Assembly (NCBI RefSeq): GCF_024494355.1
Contig: NZ_JAKNQY010000006.1
Span: 124,001 to 188,000, forward strand
Direction: 5' to 3'
Length of the DNA: 64,000 nucleotides
Source of the DNA: Pseudomonas sp. Q11
GTDB taxonomy: Bacteria; Pseudomonadota; Gammaproteobacteria; Pseudomonadales; Pseudomonadaceae
Part shown: positions 18,263 through 27,270 of the stretch, piece after piece
Layout: each line of letters starts with the position of its first letter
Position numbering within the stretch: the stretch's first letter is position 1
Translations under genes and position numbers: made by a program
Notes under the pieces: generated by a model
Databases searched by the model: none
What the model was told of the DNA's origin: nothing
Seen by the model: only the letters and a program-made list of their open reading frames with translations

Positions 18263-18423
18263 GTCATTCTCCACGCTGGATGGGTTGGCGATGGAGGGTG
18301 GACTGTGTGCCTTCACGCAGAGTTCGGTCCGATTCTATGCCCGGTCGATGAGCGCGAGGCGTTTTGTTGATCGATGATCAGCATCGGCTAATGTTGGGAA
18401 AGTACGAATAAGGAGCGGGGCAT

Positions 18424-18828
18424 ATGTTCAGTCACATACAGATCGGTGCGCGGGACCTGCCAGCCATGGTCGCGTTTTATGATGCCGTGCTTGGCTGCCT
18501 GGGGTTGGTGCGCATGCCAAGCGAAAACGACTCGGGCCCGCCGGGAGAAGGCTGGCATCAACCTGGCAAGCATTGGCCCCAGGTGTTCGTGCAACTGCCG
18601 TTCAATGGTTTGCCCGCGACCTGGGGCAATGGCATGCAAGTGAGTTTTGCCGCCGACTCACCGCAAACCGTGCACGCCGCCTGGGCCCAGGCCATTGCCC
18701 TGGGCGGCACCGACGAAGGCCCGCCGGGCCCGCGCCCCCAATACTCGGCAGGGTATTTCGGGGCATATTGTCGGGATCCGGAGGGGAACAAGTTGTGCTT
18801 TGTTTATGCGCCGGATATGGATGAGTGA
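18424..18828 (+). CDS. VOC family protein (glyoxalase/dioxygenase fold)
   Basis: The 134-residue protein begins MFSHIQIGARDLPAMVAFYD, a typical first beta-alpha-beta unit of the vicinal oxygen chelate fold. It ends FGAYCRDPEGNKLCFVY, with the usual DPxGNxxxxV/F motif. A possible metal set is His4 and the glutamate or aspartate of the last strand. AGGAGCGGGG precedes the ATG. Members include glyoxalase I, fosfomycin-resistance enzymes and dioxygenases; the sequence does not decide among them. Confidence 0.82.
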   Translation: MFSHIQIGARDLPAMVAFYDAVLGCLGLVRMPSENDSGPPGEGWHQPGKHWPQVFVQLPFNGLPATWGNGMQVSFAADSPQTVHAAWAQAIALGGTDEGPPGPRPQYSAGYFGAYCRDPEGNKLCFVYAPDMDE

Positions 18829-18859
18829 CTGAGCACCCAGTTTCTTGGGTGAACCTATT

Positions 18860-18992
18860 TGTGGCGAGGGGATTTATCCCCGCTGGGCTGCGCGGCAGCC
18901 CCAATGAAAAGCCCATGAAATTAGCCTGACACACCGAGTGATCCGTTTTAGGGCTGCTACGCAGCCCAGCGGGGATAAATCCCCTCGCCACA
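18860..18992. repeat. Paired REP element with perfect 33-bp inverted arms
   Basis: The arms at 18860-18892 and 18960-18992 are exact reverse complements over 33 bases. After two mismatches they match again for seven bases (18895-18901 with 18951-18957). Each arm itself contains GGGGATTTATCCCC. The spacer is unlike the arms. This is the layout of a REPIN-type doublet, in the region between the convergent VOC and C-S lyase genes. Confidence 0.85.
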
Positions 18993-19017
18993 GATGAGTT
19001 CCAGTCAAGTGGATGAA

Positions 19018-20166
19018 TTAGCCTCTGGCCTTCAGGCTTCGCTCCATCCGCGTAATTCCTTCCTCCAGCAGCGCCCGTGGGCAGCCGAAGTTCAAACGCA
19101 CGAACTGCCCGGCATCGTCGCCAAAATCCAGTCCGGCGCTCAGTCCTACCTTGGCTTCTTTCAGGAAGAAGCCCTGCGGGTCGTCCAACCCCAGTCCCGA
19201 GCAATCCAGCCAGGCCAGGTAAGTGCCCTGGGGCACGGTCATGGTGATGCCTGGCAGGCGGGTCTTCACGGCGTCGACCAGGTAGTCGCGGTTGGCTTGC
19301 AGGTAGGTCTTCAATTCTTCCAGCCACGGGCCAGCTTCGCTGTAGGCCGCGCGGGTCGCTTCAAGGCCCAAGGCGTTGACGCTATCGACCATGCCGGCCC
19401 GGGCGCCGTTGACCCGCTCGCGGATCTTGGCGTTCTGAATGATGGCGAATGAAGTTTTCAGCCCGGCAATGTTGTAGGCCTTGCTGGCCGACATCAGGGT
19501 GATGGTGCGCTCGGCAATCTCCGGGCTGAGGGTGGCGGTGGGGATGTGTACACGACCATCAAAGCACAGCTCGGCATGGATTTCGTCAGAGATGATCCAG
19601 GCATTCTGCTCCAGGCAGATATCCGCCACGGCCTTGAGTTCTCCCCGGGCAAACACCTTGCCCAGCGGGTTGTGAGGGTTACTCAGCAACAATGCACCGC
19701 CACCCTGCAACGCGTCGCGCAGCGCGGCCAGGGGCGTGTGAAATTCACCGTTGAGCGGGTTGAACGGCAGTTCAACCTTGTTCAGTTGCCAGTGAGCGGG
19801 GGCATTGCGCAGCGGCGGGTAATTGGGCACCTGTACCACAACGTTCTGCGCCGGCTCCACCAGGGCATGCAGCGCCATGTTGAAGCCTGGTTCGACACCC
19901 GGCAGGAAGACGATCTGCTGCGGCTCGACGCGCCAGGCGTATTTGTTCCAGAGGTCCGCAACGATGGCGGCGCGCAGTGAGTCCTGGGCCACGCTGTAGC
20001 CGAGCATCGGGTGTTCGAGACGTTTGTGCAGCGCGTCGATGACCACCGGCGGAGCAGGGAAATCCATATCAGCCACCCACATGGGCAACACATCGGCGGG
20101 GTAGCGACTCCACTTGGTACTACCGGTACCGTGGCGCTCCAATACCGTGTCGAAATCGAAAGTCAT
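19018..20166 (-). CDS. MalY/PatB family cystathionine beta-lyase-like aminotransferase
   Basis: The 382-residue PLP enzyme starts MTFDFDTVLERHGTGSTKW and has the MWVADMDF motif of MalY/PatB C-S lyases. It also shows LLSNPHNPLGKVF, SDEIHAEL, and the PLP-lysine motif SASKAYNIAGL. C-terminal FVRLNFGCPRALLEE binds the carboxylate. It should split cysteine S-conjugates or cystathionine to thiol, pyruvate and ammonia in the cytoplasm. The start is the ATG complementing 20164-20166; no strong ribosome-binding site precedes it. It is divergent from the chemoreceptor gene. Confidence 0.9.
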   Translation of the reverse strand: MTFDFDTVLERHGTGSTKWSRYPADVLPMWVADMDFPAPPVVIDALHKRLEHPMLGYSVAQDSLRAAIVADLWNKYAWRVEPQQIVFLPGVEPGFNMALHALVEPAQNVVVQVPNYPPLRNAPAHWQLNKVELPFNPLNGEFHTPLAALRDALQGGGALLLSNPHNPLGKVFARGELKAVADICLEQNAWIISDEIHAELCFDGRVHIPTATLSPEIAERTITLMSASKAYNIAGLKTSFAIIQNAKIRERVNGARAGMVDSVNALGLEATRAAYSEAGPWLEELKTYLQANRDYLVDAVKTRLPGITMTVPQGTYLAWLDCSGLGLDDPQGFFLKEAKVGLSAGLDFGDDAGQFVRLNFGCPRALLEEGITRMERSLKARG

Positions 20167-20267
20167 GGTGGTTCCATCAGGTCTGGGATTGAGATGGCGA
20201 ACATCATAAAGCAAAGACCAGTAGAAAAAGGTAGATGGCTCAGTGCCACTAATCGAGGGTAATCAGC

Positions 20268-20294
20268 TACAGTTCCATTCCGACACGCCGATAA
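20268..20294 (+). promoter_or_regulatory. Probable sigma-28 (FliA) promoter of the chemoreceptor gene
   Basis: TACAGTTC, 11 bases, then GCCGATAA fits the flagellar sigma-28 consensus TAAAGTTT-N11-GCCGATAA with an intact -10 box and six of eight -35 bases. It lies 56 bases before the chemoreceptor ATG on the same strand, the expected place for a chemotaxis gene promoter. Confidence 0.65.
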
Positions 20295-20349
20295 GACCTG
20301 AGACCAGCATTGGTAACGGACCCTCCAAGCCCCCGAAAAGGACAGCCCC

Positions 20350-21861
20350 ATGACATCGCCCGTGCGCTTTAACGATCACTACCGTAAAGCTGATCGCATC
20401 ATGCTGGGGCTGCTCTGGCTCACTCTGCTGTATTCCCTATGCCTGGCATTCATGCATTCGACGTTCAGCCAGGCGTTGCTGGTAGGGGCGACGACTTGCC
20501 TGGTGACCACCGTGCTTTATCGCGGCCTGGCCGGCACCCGCGCCATGCGTTGTGTCATCGCCGTGGCGTTAATGGTCATGGCGGCTTTGCACATCAACCA
20601 GACCCGTGGCGTGATCGAGTTTCACTTCGGGATTTTCGTACTGCTGGCGGTGCTGACGTTCTACCGCGACTGGCTGCCAATCGTAGTGGCCGCCGTCACC
20701 ATCGCCGTTCACCACGTCGGTTTTCACTGGCTCCAGCATCAAGGCTATCCGGTGTTCGTCATGGATGGCCACAGCGGCTGGGCGATGATCTTCATCCATG
20801 CCTTCTACGTGGTGGTGGAAAGTGTGATCCTGATTTACCTGGCGAACCAGAGCCTGGTCGACGCCACAGACAATCAGGACGTGCTCGACAAAGTGTTGGC
20901 CGCCGCCATGCAGTTGAGCAGTGACACCCAGACCCAGCGCAACCGGGGGGACAAAGTCTCTTCGTCCGAGCGTTTCGATCATTTCCTGCAGCAGATCACC
21001 AATCTGGTAGACGGCGTGGTGCGCGATACCCGCAACCTTTCGGACTTGGGCCAGGACCTTTCTCAAGTCGGCCAGACACTGGAGCACGGCGCCAGGCATC
21101 AGCTCAATGAAGTGGCACAGATGAGCGGCGCGATTGGCCATTTGGTCCAGGCCATGGACCGCATTGCCGGGCATGTCGGCCAGACGGTACAACGCGCCGG
21201 CCAGGCCAGTGAACAGGTCAGCCGCGGGCGCAGCACCGTTGACCAGAGCCGCGAGGAGATTGTCGAGTTGGCCGGTCGCCTCAACCTGACCAACGAAACC
21301 GTGCAAGGCCTGGCCGAGCAAGCGCAACAGATCGGCCAGGTGCTGGACGTCATTAACAGCATCGCCGAACAAACCAACCTGCTGGCCCTCAACGCCGCCA
21401 TCGAGGCCGCCCGAGCCGGGGAGCAAGGACGCGGTTTTGCGGTAGTGGCGGACGAAGTCCGGACCCTGTCGCAAAAGACCTCAACGTCCACCACGGAAAT
21501 CCAGCAGATCATCGCCAAGCTGCAACAGGGCAGCCGTCAGGCAGCCCTCGCCATGCAAGACAGCCAGGAAGGGGTACAACGCTGCGTATCGGCCAGCCAC
21601 CTCGCCTCGCAACTGCTGCATGCAGTGGTAGAGGACATCGCGGCGATCAACCACTTCAACGACCTGATCGCCAGCACCACCCAGGAACAGTCCGAGGCCT
21701 CGAAGGGCATCAATGAACGCTTGCAAAGTGTCCAGGCCGTCGCTGAGCGCAACGCCGATAACATTGGCATTCTGACTCGGAGCAGCCAGTGCCTGCCACC
21801 GTTGGCGGAACGCTTGGCGGTGTTGGGGCAGGCGTTTCATCGTAAAGGTGAGGCGGTTTGA
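20350..21861 (+). CDS. Methyl-accepting chemotaxis protein with polytopic N-terminus
   Basis: In this 503-residue receptor, about five or six hydrophobic helices fill residues 18-170, with only short loops. There is no periplasmic ligand-binding domain and no recognisable HAMP. The loop segment [15 protein letters not shown] is rich in histidine. The cytoplasmic part is a long coiled coil with the hairpin tip [19 protein letters not shown], which binds CheA/CheW. Ligand sensing must take place in or at the membrane, or through a partner; the stimulus is unknown. A probable sigma-28 promoter precedes it, in keeping with control by the flagellar cascade. Confidence 0.92.
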   Translation: MTSPVRFNDHYRKADRIMLGLLWLTLLYSLCLAFMHSTFSQALLVGATTCLVTTVLYRGLAGTRAMRCVIAVALMVMAALHINQTRGVIEFHFGIFVLLAVLTFYRDWLPIVVAAVTIAVHHVGFHWLQHQGYPVFVMDGHSGWAMIFIHAFYVVVESVILIYLANQSLVDATDNQDVLDKVLAAAMQLSSDTQTQRNRGDKVSSSERFDHFLQQITNLVDGVVRDTRNLSDLGQDLSQVGQTLEHGARHQLNEVAQMSGAIGHLVQAMDRIAGHVGQTVQRAGQASEQVSRGRSTVDQSREEIVELAGRLNLTNETVQGLAEQAQQIGQVLDVINSIAEQTNLLALNAAIEAARAGEQGRGFAVVADEVRTLSQKTSTSTTEIQQIIAKLQQGSRQAALAMQDSQEGVQRCVSASHLASQLLHAVVEDIAAINHFNDLIASTTQEQSEASKGINERLQSVQAVAERNADNIGILTRSSQCLPPLAERLAVLGQAFHRKGEAV

Positions 21862-21983
21862 GGTTTTTCTCGCTGGGTCTTTCCAATCCACACCCGGTAA
21901 AGAAGGCCGGCGATCGACGGCAAAACGCACCTGACCTAGCAGGACGCCATCATTTTGATATTTTTTTTAGTTTGGAGAAAAGT

Positions 21984-22412
21984 GTGCGGTTTAGAGCGCT
22001 TGTGATTAGTTTTTTATTGATACTGGCCGGGTGTACCAACATTAAAGTTGAACCGGTAGAGCGCCAATATCAAATTTCGAAGATTTGTATTGAAGAGAAT
22101 CCAAAAGTTGTCGTTAGCGACTTTGTCGATGGTTTGCAACTCCTCTTACGCAAGCACCATATCGAGAGCCATCTCTATACCCGATCTGTGCCGAGCACCT
22201 GCGAGTACCGTTTGACCTACACCGCGATTCGCTCGTGGGATTTTTCTGCCTACCTGTCCGATGCCAGTATTTCTCTTTATAAGGGCAATCAAAAAATCGG
22301 CTTTGCGCACTATCATCTGACGGGGGAGGGAGGATTCGATCCGTCTAAAGTGGCAACGGTCGAGGAAAAAATGGAGCCGGTGATCAATCAGTTGTTGGGG
22401 CAGAACAAATGA
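21984..22412 (+). CDS. Small lipoprotein, Sbal_3080-like
   Basis: The start is the GTG at 21984, 5 bases after GGAG, because it begins a good lipoprotein signal (VRFRALVISFLLILAGC). A frame extending upstream to 21858 lacks such a signal and overlaps the chemoreceptor gene. The 142-residue protein contains ICIEENPKVVVSDFVDGL, which I associate with Sbal_3080 family lipoproteins of unknown function. Base composition is AT-richer than the neighbours. It overlaps the next lipoprotein gene by 4 bases. Confidence 0.75.
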   Translation: MRFRALVISFLLILAGCTNIKVEPVERQYQISKICIEENPKVVVSDFVDGLQLLLRKHHIESHLYTRSVPSTCEYRLTYTAIRSWDFSAYLSDASISLYKGNQKIGFAHYHLTGEGGFDPSKVATVEEKMEPVINQLLGQNK

Positions 22413-22840
22413 GCGCGACAATAAAAAAAATAACAGGGCTGGTACTCCTGCTCCTATTGACCGGCTGCGGCCATACAACTTCCAACCAGCCCTATTTCGA
22501 GCCTCCGTTGCCACCTCAAGGTAAAGCGCTCGTTTATCTGGCGCGGACGCATGTCATTCAAGGCAGCTTCTATGACAGCATATTCAGCATTAATGACAGC
22601 GCGGTAGTGGGCCTCAATGAACGGACCTATTCCTGGGTCTTCGTGAGCCCCGGCCAGCACAAGATAGCTGCTGGACAGAACAACCATCCCCGAAACGTAT
22701 TCCTGAACCTCCAGATCGAGGAGGGTAACGAGTATTTCGTTGAATACACTCAGGAACACATGGTTGAGCTTATTCGGGCTCGGAATATGCAGGAAGGAAA
22801 AGCAATGGTCAGGGGCTATTCGTACATCCCCGTACGATAG
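22409..22840 (+). CDS. DUF2846-like lipoprotein
   Basis: The 143-residue protein has a lipoprotein signal ending LLLLLTGCGH. The mature domain follows the DUF2846 pattern: GKALVYLARTHVIQG, INDSAVVGL, YSWVFVSPGQHKI, then EGNEYFVEYTQE. It is translated with the upstream lipoprotein (ATGA overlap), so both probably sit in the same envelope layer. No enzymatic motif is present. It is convergent with the molybdenum-enzyme operon, 21 bases apart. Confidence 0.75.
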   Translation: MSATIKKITGLVLLLLLTGCGHTTSNQPYFEPPLPPQGKALVYLARTHVIQGSFYDSIFSINDSAVVGLNERTYSWVFVSPGQHKIAAGQNNHPRNVFLNLQIEEGNEYFVEYTQEHMVELIRARNMQEGKAMVRGYSYIPVR

Positions 22841-22861
22841 TGCATCTGGAAATTCACTCCG

Positions 22862-25102
22862 TCACGTCATCTTGAACGGCAGCTCGCGCATTGGCTTGCC
22901 TGTCAGACTGGCAATGGCATTGGCAAAAGCCGGGGCCAACGCCGGCAGGCCGGGCTCACCCATCCCCGTGGGTGGTTCGGCGCTTGGCACGATGTGCACG
23001 GCAAACTCCGGCATGTCGGTGATGCGCGGCACGCTGAAGTCAGCGAAATTGCTCTGCTGCACGACGCCGTCTTTCAAAGTGACGGCGCCACCCGGCAGGC
23101 ACATCGACAACCCCATCAGCGCAGCGCCTTGTACCTGGGCTTCCACGCTGCGTGGGTTGACGACCAGGTTGCAATGGACGCCTGCGGTCGCCCGGTGCAG
23201 TACCGGACGCCCGTCCTGCACCGACGCTTCGACGACGTAAGCCACCACCGAACTGAACGACTCGTGCACCGCCACGCCCCAGGCATGACCAGCAGGTAGC
23301 GGGCGTTTACCGTACTCGCTCTTATCCACCGCCAACTGCAACGCCGCACGATGGCGTGGGCTTTGATCGCCAAACAGTTTCATCCTGTAAGCCACTGGAT
23401 CCTGCTTGGTCGTCCGGGCGATCTCGTCGATCAGCGTTTCCATCACGAAGGCCGTATGGGTGGAACCCACGCTGCGCCACCACAGCACGGGTACATTGAG
23501 TTTCGGGTGATGAACTGTCAGGCGCATCGGCAGCGGATAGGGATTGCGCATCCCTTCAGTCGCGGTAGGGTCGATGCCGTTCTTCACCCGCCCACCAAAC
23601 ACCGTACCGGTCATGATGGATTGTCCGACCAGGGCGTGATCCCAGGCCAGCACCTTGCCGTTGTCGTCAAATCCGATGCGCGCACGGTGCAGGTGCATGG
23701 GGCGATAGTAGCCCCCCTTGATGTCGTCCTCCCGGCTCCAGAGGGTGCGGATAGGGGCGTTGACCCCGGCGGTGCGTGCGGCCTTGGCGACCTCGCAAGC
23801 CAGCACGGCGAAATCGTTGGTGGGCACGCCGCGCCGGCCAAAACCACCGCCGGCGGTCTGCACGTTCACCTTGATCTGCTCTGGCTTGAGGTCCAGCACC
23901 TTGGCAGCCGCGGCACCATCACCGCCGGGGAACTGCGTACCGACCCACAGTTGGGCGCCATCGCCCGCTAGCTGCACGGTGCAATTGAGGGGCTCCATCG
24001 GAGCATGGGCGAGGTAAGGAAACACGAACTCGGCGTCCAGTTGATGCGGCGCGGTAGCAAGCGGCGTCATGTCAGCATCAAAGTGCAGCGGGCCGGGCTG
24101 GCTGGCCAGTTCCCGGTATTGAGCCAATTGTTTCTCGCTGTCCACTTTTTCTACAGCGTTCACATCCCACTCCACTTTCAGCGCATCGCGTGCCAGCTTT
24201 GCCTGCCAGTAACTGTCGGCGACCACCGCAACACCTTCGGCACCGCCGTCAAGCGGTACGCGCAACACGGCTTTCACACCCCGGGTTGCACGCGCCGCAC
24301 TGTCATCCAAAGAGGCGATTCGGGCACCGAACACCGGTGGTCGGGCGACCACGGCAGTGAGCTGCCCAGGCAGGTGCATGTCGATGCCAAAATCCTGCTG
24401 GCCGCTGCTCTTGGCCTTCGCATCGATGCGTGTCGTGGCCTGGCCAATGATGCGGAAGTCCTTGGGATCCTTGAGCGTGATCGTTTCCGGCACGGGCAGC
24501 GCCATTGCGGCTTCGGCCAGTTCGCCGTAGCTCGCTTTGCGCCCGGCTGGACCGAGCACCATGCCGGCCTGGGTGCTCAGGCTGGCCACGTCCACGTTCC
24601 AGCGCGCTGCCGCAGCAGCAAGCAACATTGCCCGAGCCCGGGCACCCAGTTCGCGGTATTGGGTATAGCTGTTCTTGATCGAATTGGAGCCGCCAGTGAG
24701 GTGCATACCAAAGATCGGATCCTGGTAAGCCCCGTCACTGCTGCCGTTGCGGGCTCGCACCAGATTCCAGTCGGCATCGAGTTCCTCGGCAAGAATCATC
24801 GGCAGGCTGGTCTGCACGCCCTGGCCAAACTCCAGGCGGTTGATCGTCACCGTCACCATGCCGTCAGGTGCGATCTGTACGAATGCGGAAGGCTGCTGAG
24901 TCGGTTTGAGCGGCCCTACGGCAGCACCATTGGCTTCTTGCGCCAGGGCCAGGTGCGGAAAAGCGCCCAGGGCCAGGCCACCGATGCCGACAATCTTGAG
25001 GAAGCTGCGGCGGGGAAGGGTGGTAGGGCCGTCAGCCTGATCGCGTTCAAGCATATGTTGCAGGGCGCGAGGGAGCTCGTCGGAAAAAATTTCGTTCAAC
25101 AT
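22862..25102 (-). CDS. Molybdopterin-binding subunit of an IorB-like aldehyde/N-heterocycle dehydrogenase
   Basis: The 746-residue protein belongs to the xanthine dehydrogenase superfamily, in the IorB/isoquinoline oxidoreductase branch. A twin-arginine-like stretch, RRSFLKIVGIGGLALG, follows ~30 residues, so export to the periplasm is likely. Molybdopterin-contact motifs include GFGQGVQTS-like EFGQGVQTSLPMILAEEL, QTAGGGFGRRG and the C-terminal GMGEPGLPALAPAFANAI with the conserved Glu. It would hydroxylate an aldehyde or heterocycle with water. The small Fe-S subunit follows upstream by 12 bases. No third cytochrome c subunit is seen, so the electron acceptor is unknown. Confidence 0.88.
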   Translation of the reverse strand: MLNEIFSDELPRALQHMLERDQADGPTTLPRRSFLKIVGIGGLALGAFPHLALAQEANGAAVGPLKPTQQPSAFVQIAPDGMVTVTINRLEFGQGVQTSLPMILAEELDADWNLVRARNGSSDGAYQDPIFGMHLTGGSNSIKNSYTQYRELGARARAMLLAAAAARWNVDVASLSTQAGMVLGPAGRKASYGELAEAAMALPVPETITLKDPKDFRIIGQATTRIDAKAKSSGQQDFGIDMHLPGQLTAVVARPPVFGARIASLDDSAARATRGVKAVLRVPLDGGAEGVAVVADSYWQAKLARDALKVEWDVNAVEKVDSEKQLAQYRELASQPGPLHFDADMTPLATAPHQLDAEFVFPYLAHAPMEPLNCTVQLAGDGAQLWVGTQFPGGDGAAAAKVLDLKPEQIKVNVQTAGGGFGRRGVPTNDFAVLACEVAKAARTAGVNAPIRTLWSREDDIKGGYYRPMHLHRARIGFDDNGKVLAWDHALVGQSIMTGTVFGGRVKNGIDPTATEGMRNPYPLPMRLTVHHPKLNVPVLWWRSVGSTHTAFVMETLIDEIARTTKQDPVAYRMKLFGDQSPRHRAALQLAVDKSEYGKRPLPAGHAWGVAVHESFSSVVAYVVEASVQDGRPVLHRATAGVHCNLVVNPRSVEAQVQGAALMGLSMCLPGGAVTLKDGVVQQSNFADFSVPRITDMPEFAVHIVPSAEPPTGMGEPGLPALAPAFANAIASLTGKPMRELPFKMT

Positions 25103-25114
25103 GGTGGGCTCCGA

Positions 25115-25588
25115 TCAGGCAAGGGTTTTGGCCGCATCTGCCACAGCAGCACGGATGCGGGCGTACGTGCCACAACGGCAGATGTTGCCAGCCATGGCCG
25201 AGTCGATTTCGGCCGCCGTAGGCTGCTTGCCCTTGGGCTGGGCTTTGAGAAACGCCGTGGCGCTCATGATCTGACCGCTCTGACAGTAGCCGCATTGCGC
25301 CACATCGTGCTTGACCCAGGCCTCATGCACGGCGGTGCCGACCGGGTCACTGCCATCTGTGGCCGCTTCGATGGTGGTGATCTTCTTGCCTTGGGCAGCG
25401 GAGATTGGCGTCACGCAGGAACGAATGGCCTGCCCATCCAGGTGAACGGTGCAGGCGCCACACAGGGCTGCACCACAACCAAATTTGGTGCCAGTCATGC
25501 CCAGCGTGTCGCGCAGGGTCCAGAGAATCGGGGTGCCTGGGTCTACGTCGACCGTATACTCACGGCCATTGATGTTGAGGGCGCTCAT
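25115..25588 (-). CDS. Two-[2Fe-2S] subunit of the IorAB-like dehydrogenase
   Basis: The 157-residue protein carries both clusters in the usual order. A plant-type site comes first (CGCGAALCGACTVHLDG, plus a later Cys in IRSC). A helical-domain site follows (CGYCQSGQIM and CRCGTYARI). It passes electrons from the molybdenum subunit encoded just downstream. Length and motifs match IorA, NicA and CoxS-type small subunits. It is first in the operon. It has no signal peptide, which fits co-export with the Tat-carrying large subunit. Confidence 0.92.
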   Translation of the reverse strand: MSALNINGREYTVDVDPGTPILWTLRDTLGMTGTKFGCGAALCGACTVHLDGQAIRSCVTPISAAQGKKITTIEAATDGSDPVGTAVHEAWVKHDVAQCGYCQSGQIMSATAFLKAQPKGKQPTAAEIDSAMAGNICRCGTYARIRAAVADAAKTLA

Positions 25589-25773
25589 AGCGATTCCAGC
25601 TCCAGAAGGTTTGGCTCTGGTTAACTATAGGAAGCAATCCAGGGGGCTGGTTGCATAATCCGCGCGAATGATTGCCCAATCGTGCGAATCAGCCGACGTT
25701 GGGAAAACGCTGATAAAGAGCCAGGAGAGTTTCACGCAAGTTCGACTCCCTGGCCCTGAATAGCGCTGGGCGC

Positions 25774-27093
25774 TTACATCAACGGAATGCTGTAACTCAC
25801 GATCAGGCGATTCTGGTCCTGGTCGCGAGCCACTTCACTTCTGGACATCGCGTTGCGCCAGCCAAAGCCCAGGTTCTTCAGCGTACCGCTCTGGATCACA
25901 TAGTCCAGGGAGAGATCGCGTTCCCACTCACTGGCGTCCTGGCCGCTGGCGGTCTGGATATTGTCGCCCTTGAGGTACATCACCGACGCCTTCAAGCCTG
26001 GAACGCCAAGCGCTGCGAAGTCGTAGGCATACTGGGCGAATGCCGTGCGCTCACCCGCCTGGATGAACGTCTGAATAGTGCGGTCGGTGTAGAGATAAAG
26101 GCTGGCGCCGGCTTCGCCTTTATCCACCAGGCCACCCTGGTTGAGTTGGGCAAAGTTGCTGTCTTCGGAAACGCTTTGATAGCCCGCGGTAATGGCATGG
26201 CCACCCAGCGAGTAAATGAACGCCGCACTCCAGGTATCGTTGTCGATTTCGCCGCTACCGTCCTTGGTGTAGCCGCCCAGTTTGTAGCCACTGGCGCGAC
26301 CGGCGGCGCTGCTGTTCTTGCCATCGGACGTGGTCTTGAAGTAGCGCAAATCGGTTTTCAGCGAACCGTATTCGCCCAGCGGCAACACATGCAACAACCC
26401 GGCGAAATGCTGTTGGTAATAGTCTTCGAGATTGGCGTAGTAATACTGTGCGGTCAGATCCTTGGTCAGTTTGTAATCGCCACCGGCAAAGGTGAATTTA
26501 TTGCTTTCCTGGCTGCCGCCCGCAACGGCCAGCCCGGCGCGGTCACTCGATGCACGCCCGGTGGCGTGTTCCAGTTGGCCGGCGGTGAACGTCAGGTTGT
26601 CGATTTCATTGCTGGTGACTTGGCCACCTTCGAAAGTTTGTGGCAACAGGCGGCCATCGTTGGACACCAGGATCGGCAGTTTCGGTTGCAAGGTGCCGTA
26701 GCGCAGTTCGGTCTTGGAGACGCGCATCTTCGCCGTTGCGCCGAGACGAGCCCATTGGTCGGCAGCCTTGTCCCCGTCGTTGGGAAACATCGAGCTGCCA
26801 ACATGGCGGCCCGCGCCACTGTCGAGTTTCAAACCCAGCAGACCGATGGCATCCAGACCAAACCCCACAGTGCCGTCGGTAAACCCGGACTGATAATTGA
26901 GCATGAAGGCCTGGCCCCATTCCTCAGTCTTCGAGGGCGCGGCGGCACCGTCACGGTTGTCGTTGTTGAAGTACAAATTGCGCAAGTTCAAGTTGGCTTT
27001 ACTGTCGCTGATAAAATCAGCAGACGCCAACGGGCTCATGACAATACTCACGCCGCCGGTTAATAAACTCAGTACTTTGAATAGAGCTTTCAT
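25774..27093 (-). CDS. OprD family outer-membrane porin
   Basis: The 439-residue protein has a signal peptide (MKALFKVLSLLTGGVSIVMS, cut near SADF). It then follows the OprD plan: NLRNLYFNNDNR, EEWGQAFMLNYQSGFT, VGFGLDAIGLLGLKLDSG, SKTELRYGTLQPKLPIL with RLLPQTFEG, and a final beta-strand QNRLIVSYSIPL. It is an 18-strand specific channel for small acids or amino acids. The substrate is not evident. A 177-base spacer separates it from the upstream phosphodiesterase gene, so it is probably transcribed separately. Confidence 0.92.
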   Translation of the reverse strand: MKALFKVLSLLTGGVSIVMSPLASADFISDSKANLNLRNLYFNNDNRDGAAAPSKTEEWGQAFMLNYQSGFTDGTVGFGLDAIGLLGLKLDSGAGRHVGSSMFPNDGDKAADQWARLGATAKMRVSKTELRYGTLQPKLPILVSNDGRLLPQTFEGGQVTSNEIDNLTFTAGQLEHATGRASSDRAGLAVAGGSQESNKFTFAGGDYKLTKDLTAQYYYANLEDYYQQHFAGLLHVLPLGEYGSLKTDLRYFKTTSDGKNSSAAGRASGYKLGGYTKDGSGEIDNDTWSAAFIYSLGGHAITAGYQSVSEDSNFAQLNQGGLVDKGEAGASLYLYTDRTIQTFIQAGERTAFAQYAYDFAALGVPGLKASVMYLKGDNIQTASGQDASEWERDLSLDYVIQSGTLKNLGFGWRNAMSRSEVARDQDQNRLIVSYSIPLM

Positions 27094-27270
27094 CAGGACG
27101 AACTCCAGCGCGGAACCTTTGTTCCGGGCACAGTGAAAAGGCAGCAGGAAGCCGTCGGCCGATCACATGATTGGCCGATGCGTTCAATAACTCGTTAGAA
27201 AATCTTCAATGAATAGAGTGGGTAGGGATTAAATCTCCAAAGCAAGCCATCAGTGAAAGTCCCTGGGTTA

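Noticed and set aside
24005..25624. Open frame of 539 codons on the + strand
   Set aside because: It lies opposite the molybdenum hydroxylase genes, whose motifs are unmistakable. The translated product resembles no protein family and is a by-product of high GC.
27158..27177. Dyad GGCCGATCACATGATTGGCC upstream of the OprD gene
   Set aside because: It is imperfect and lies between the end of one unit and the start of another, so terminator and operator cannot be told apart; too weak to list as a site.
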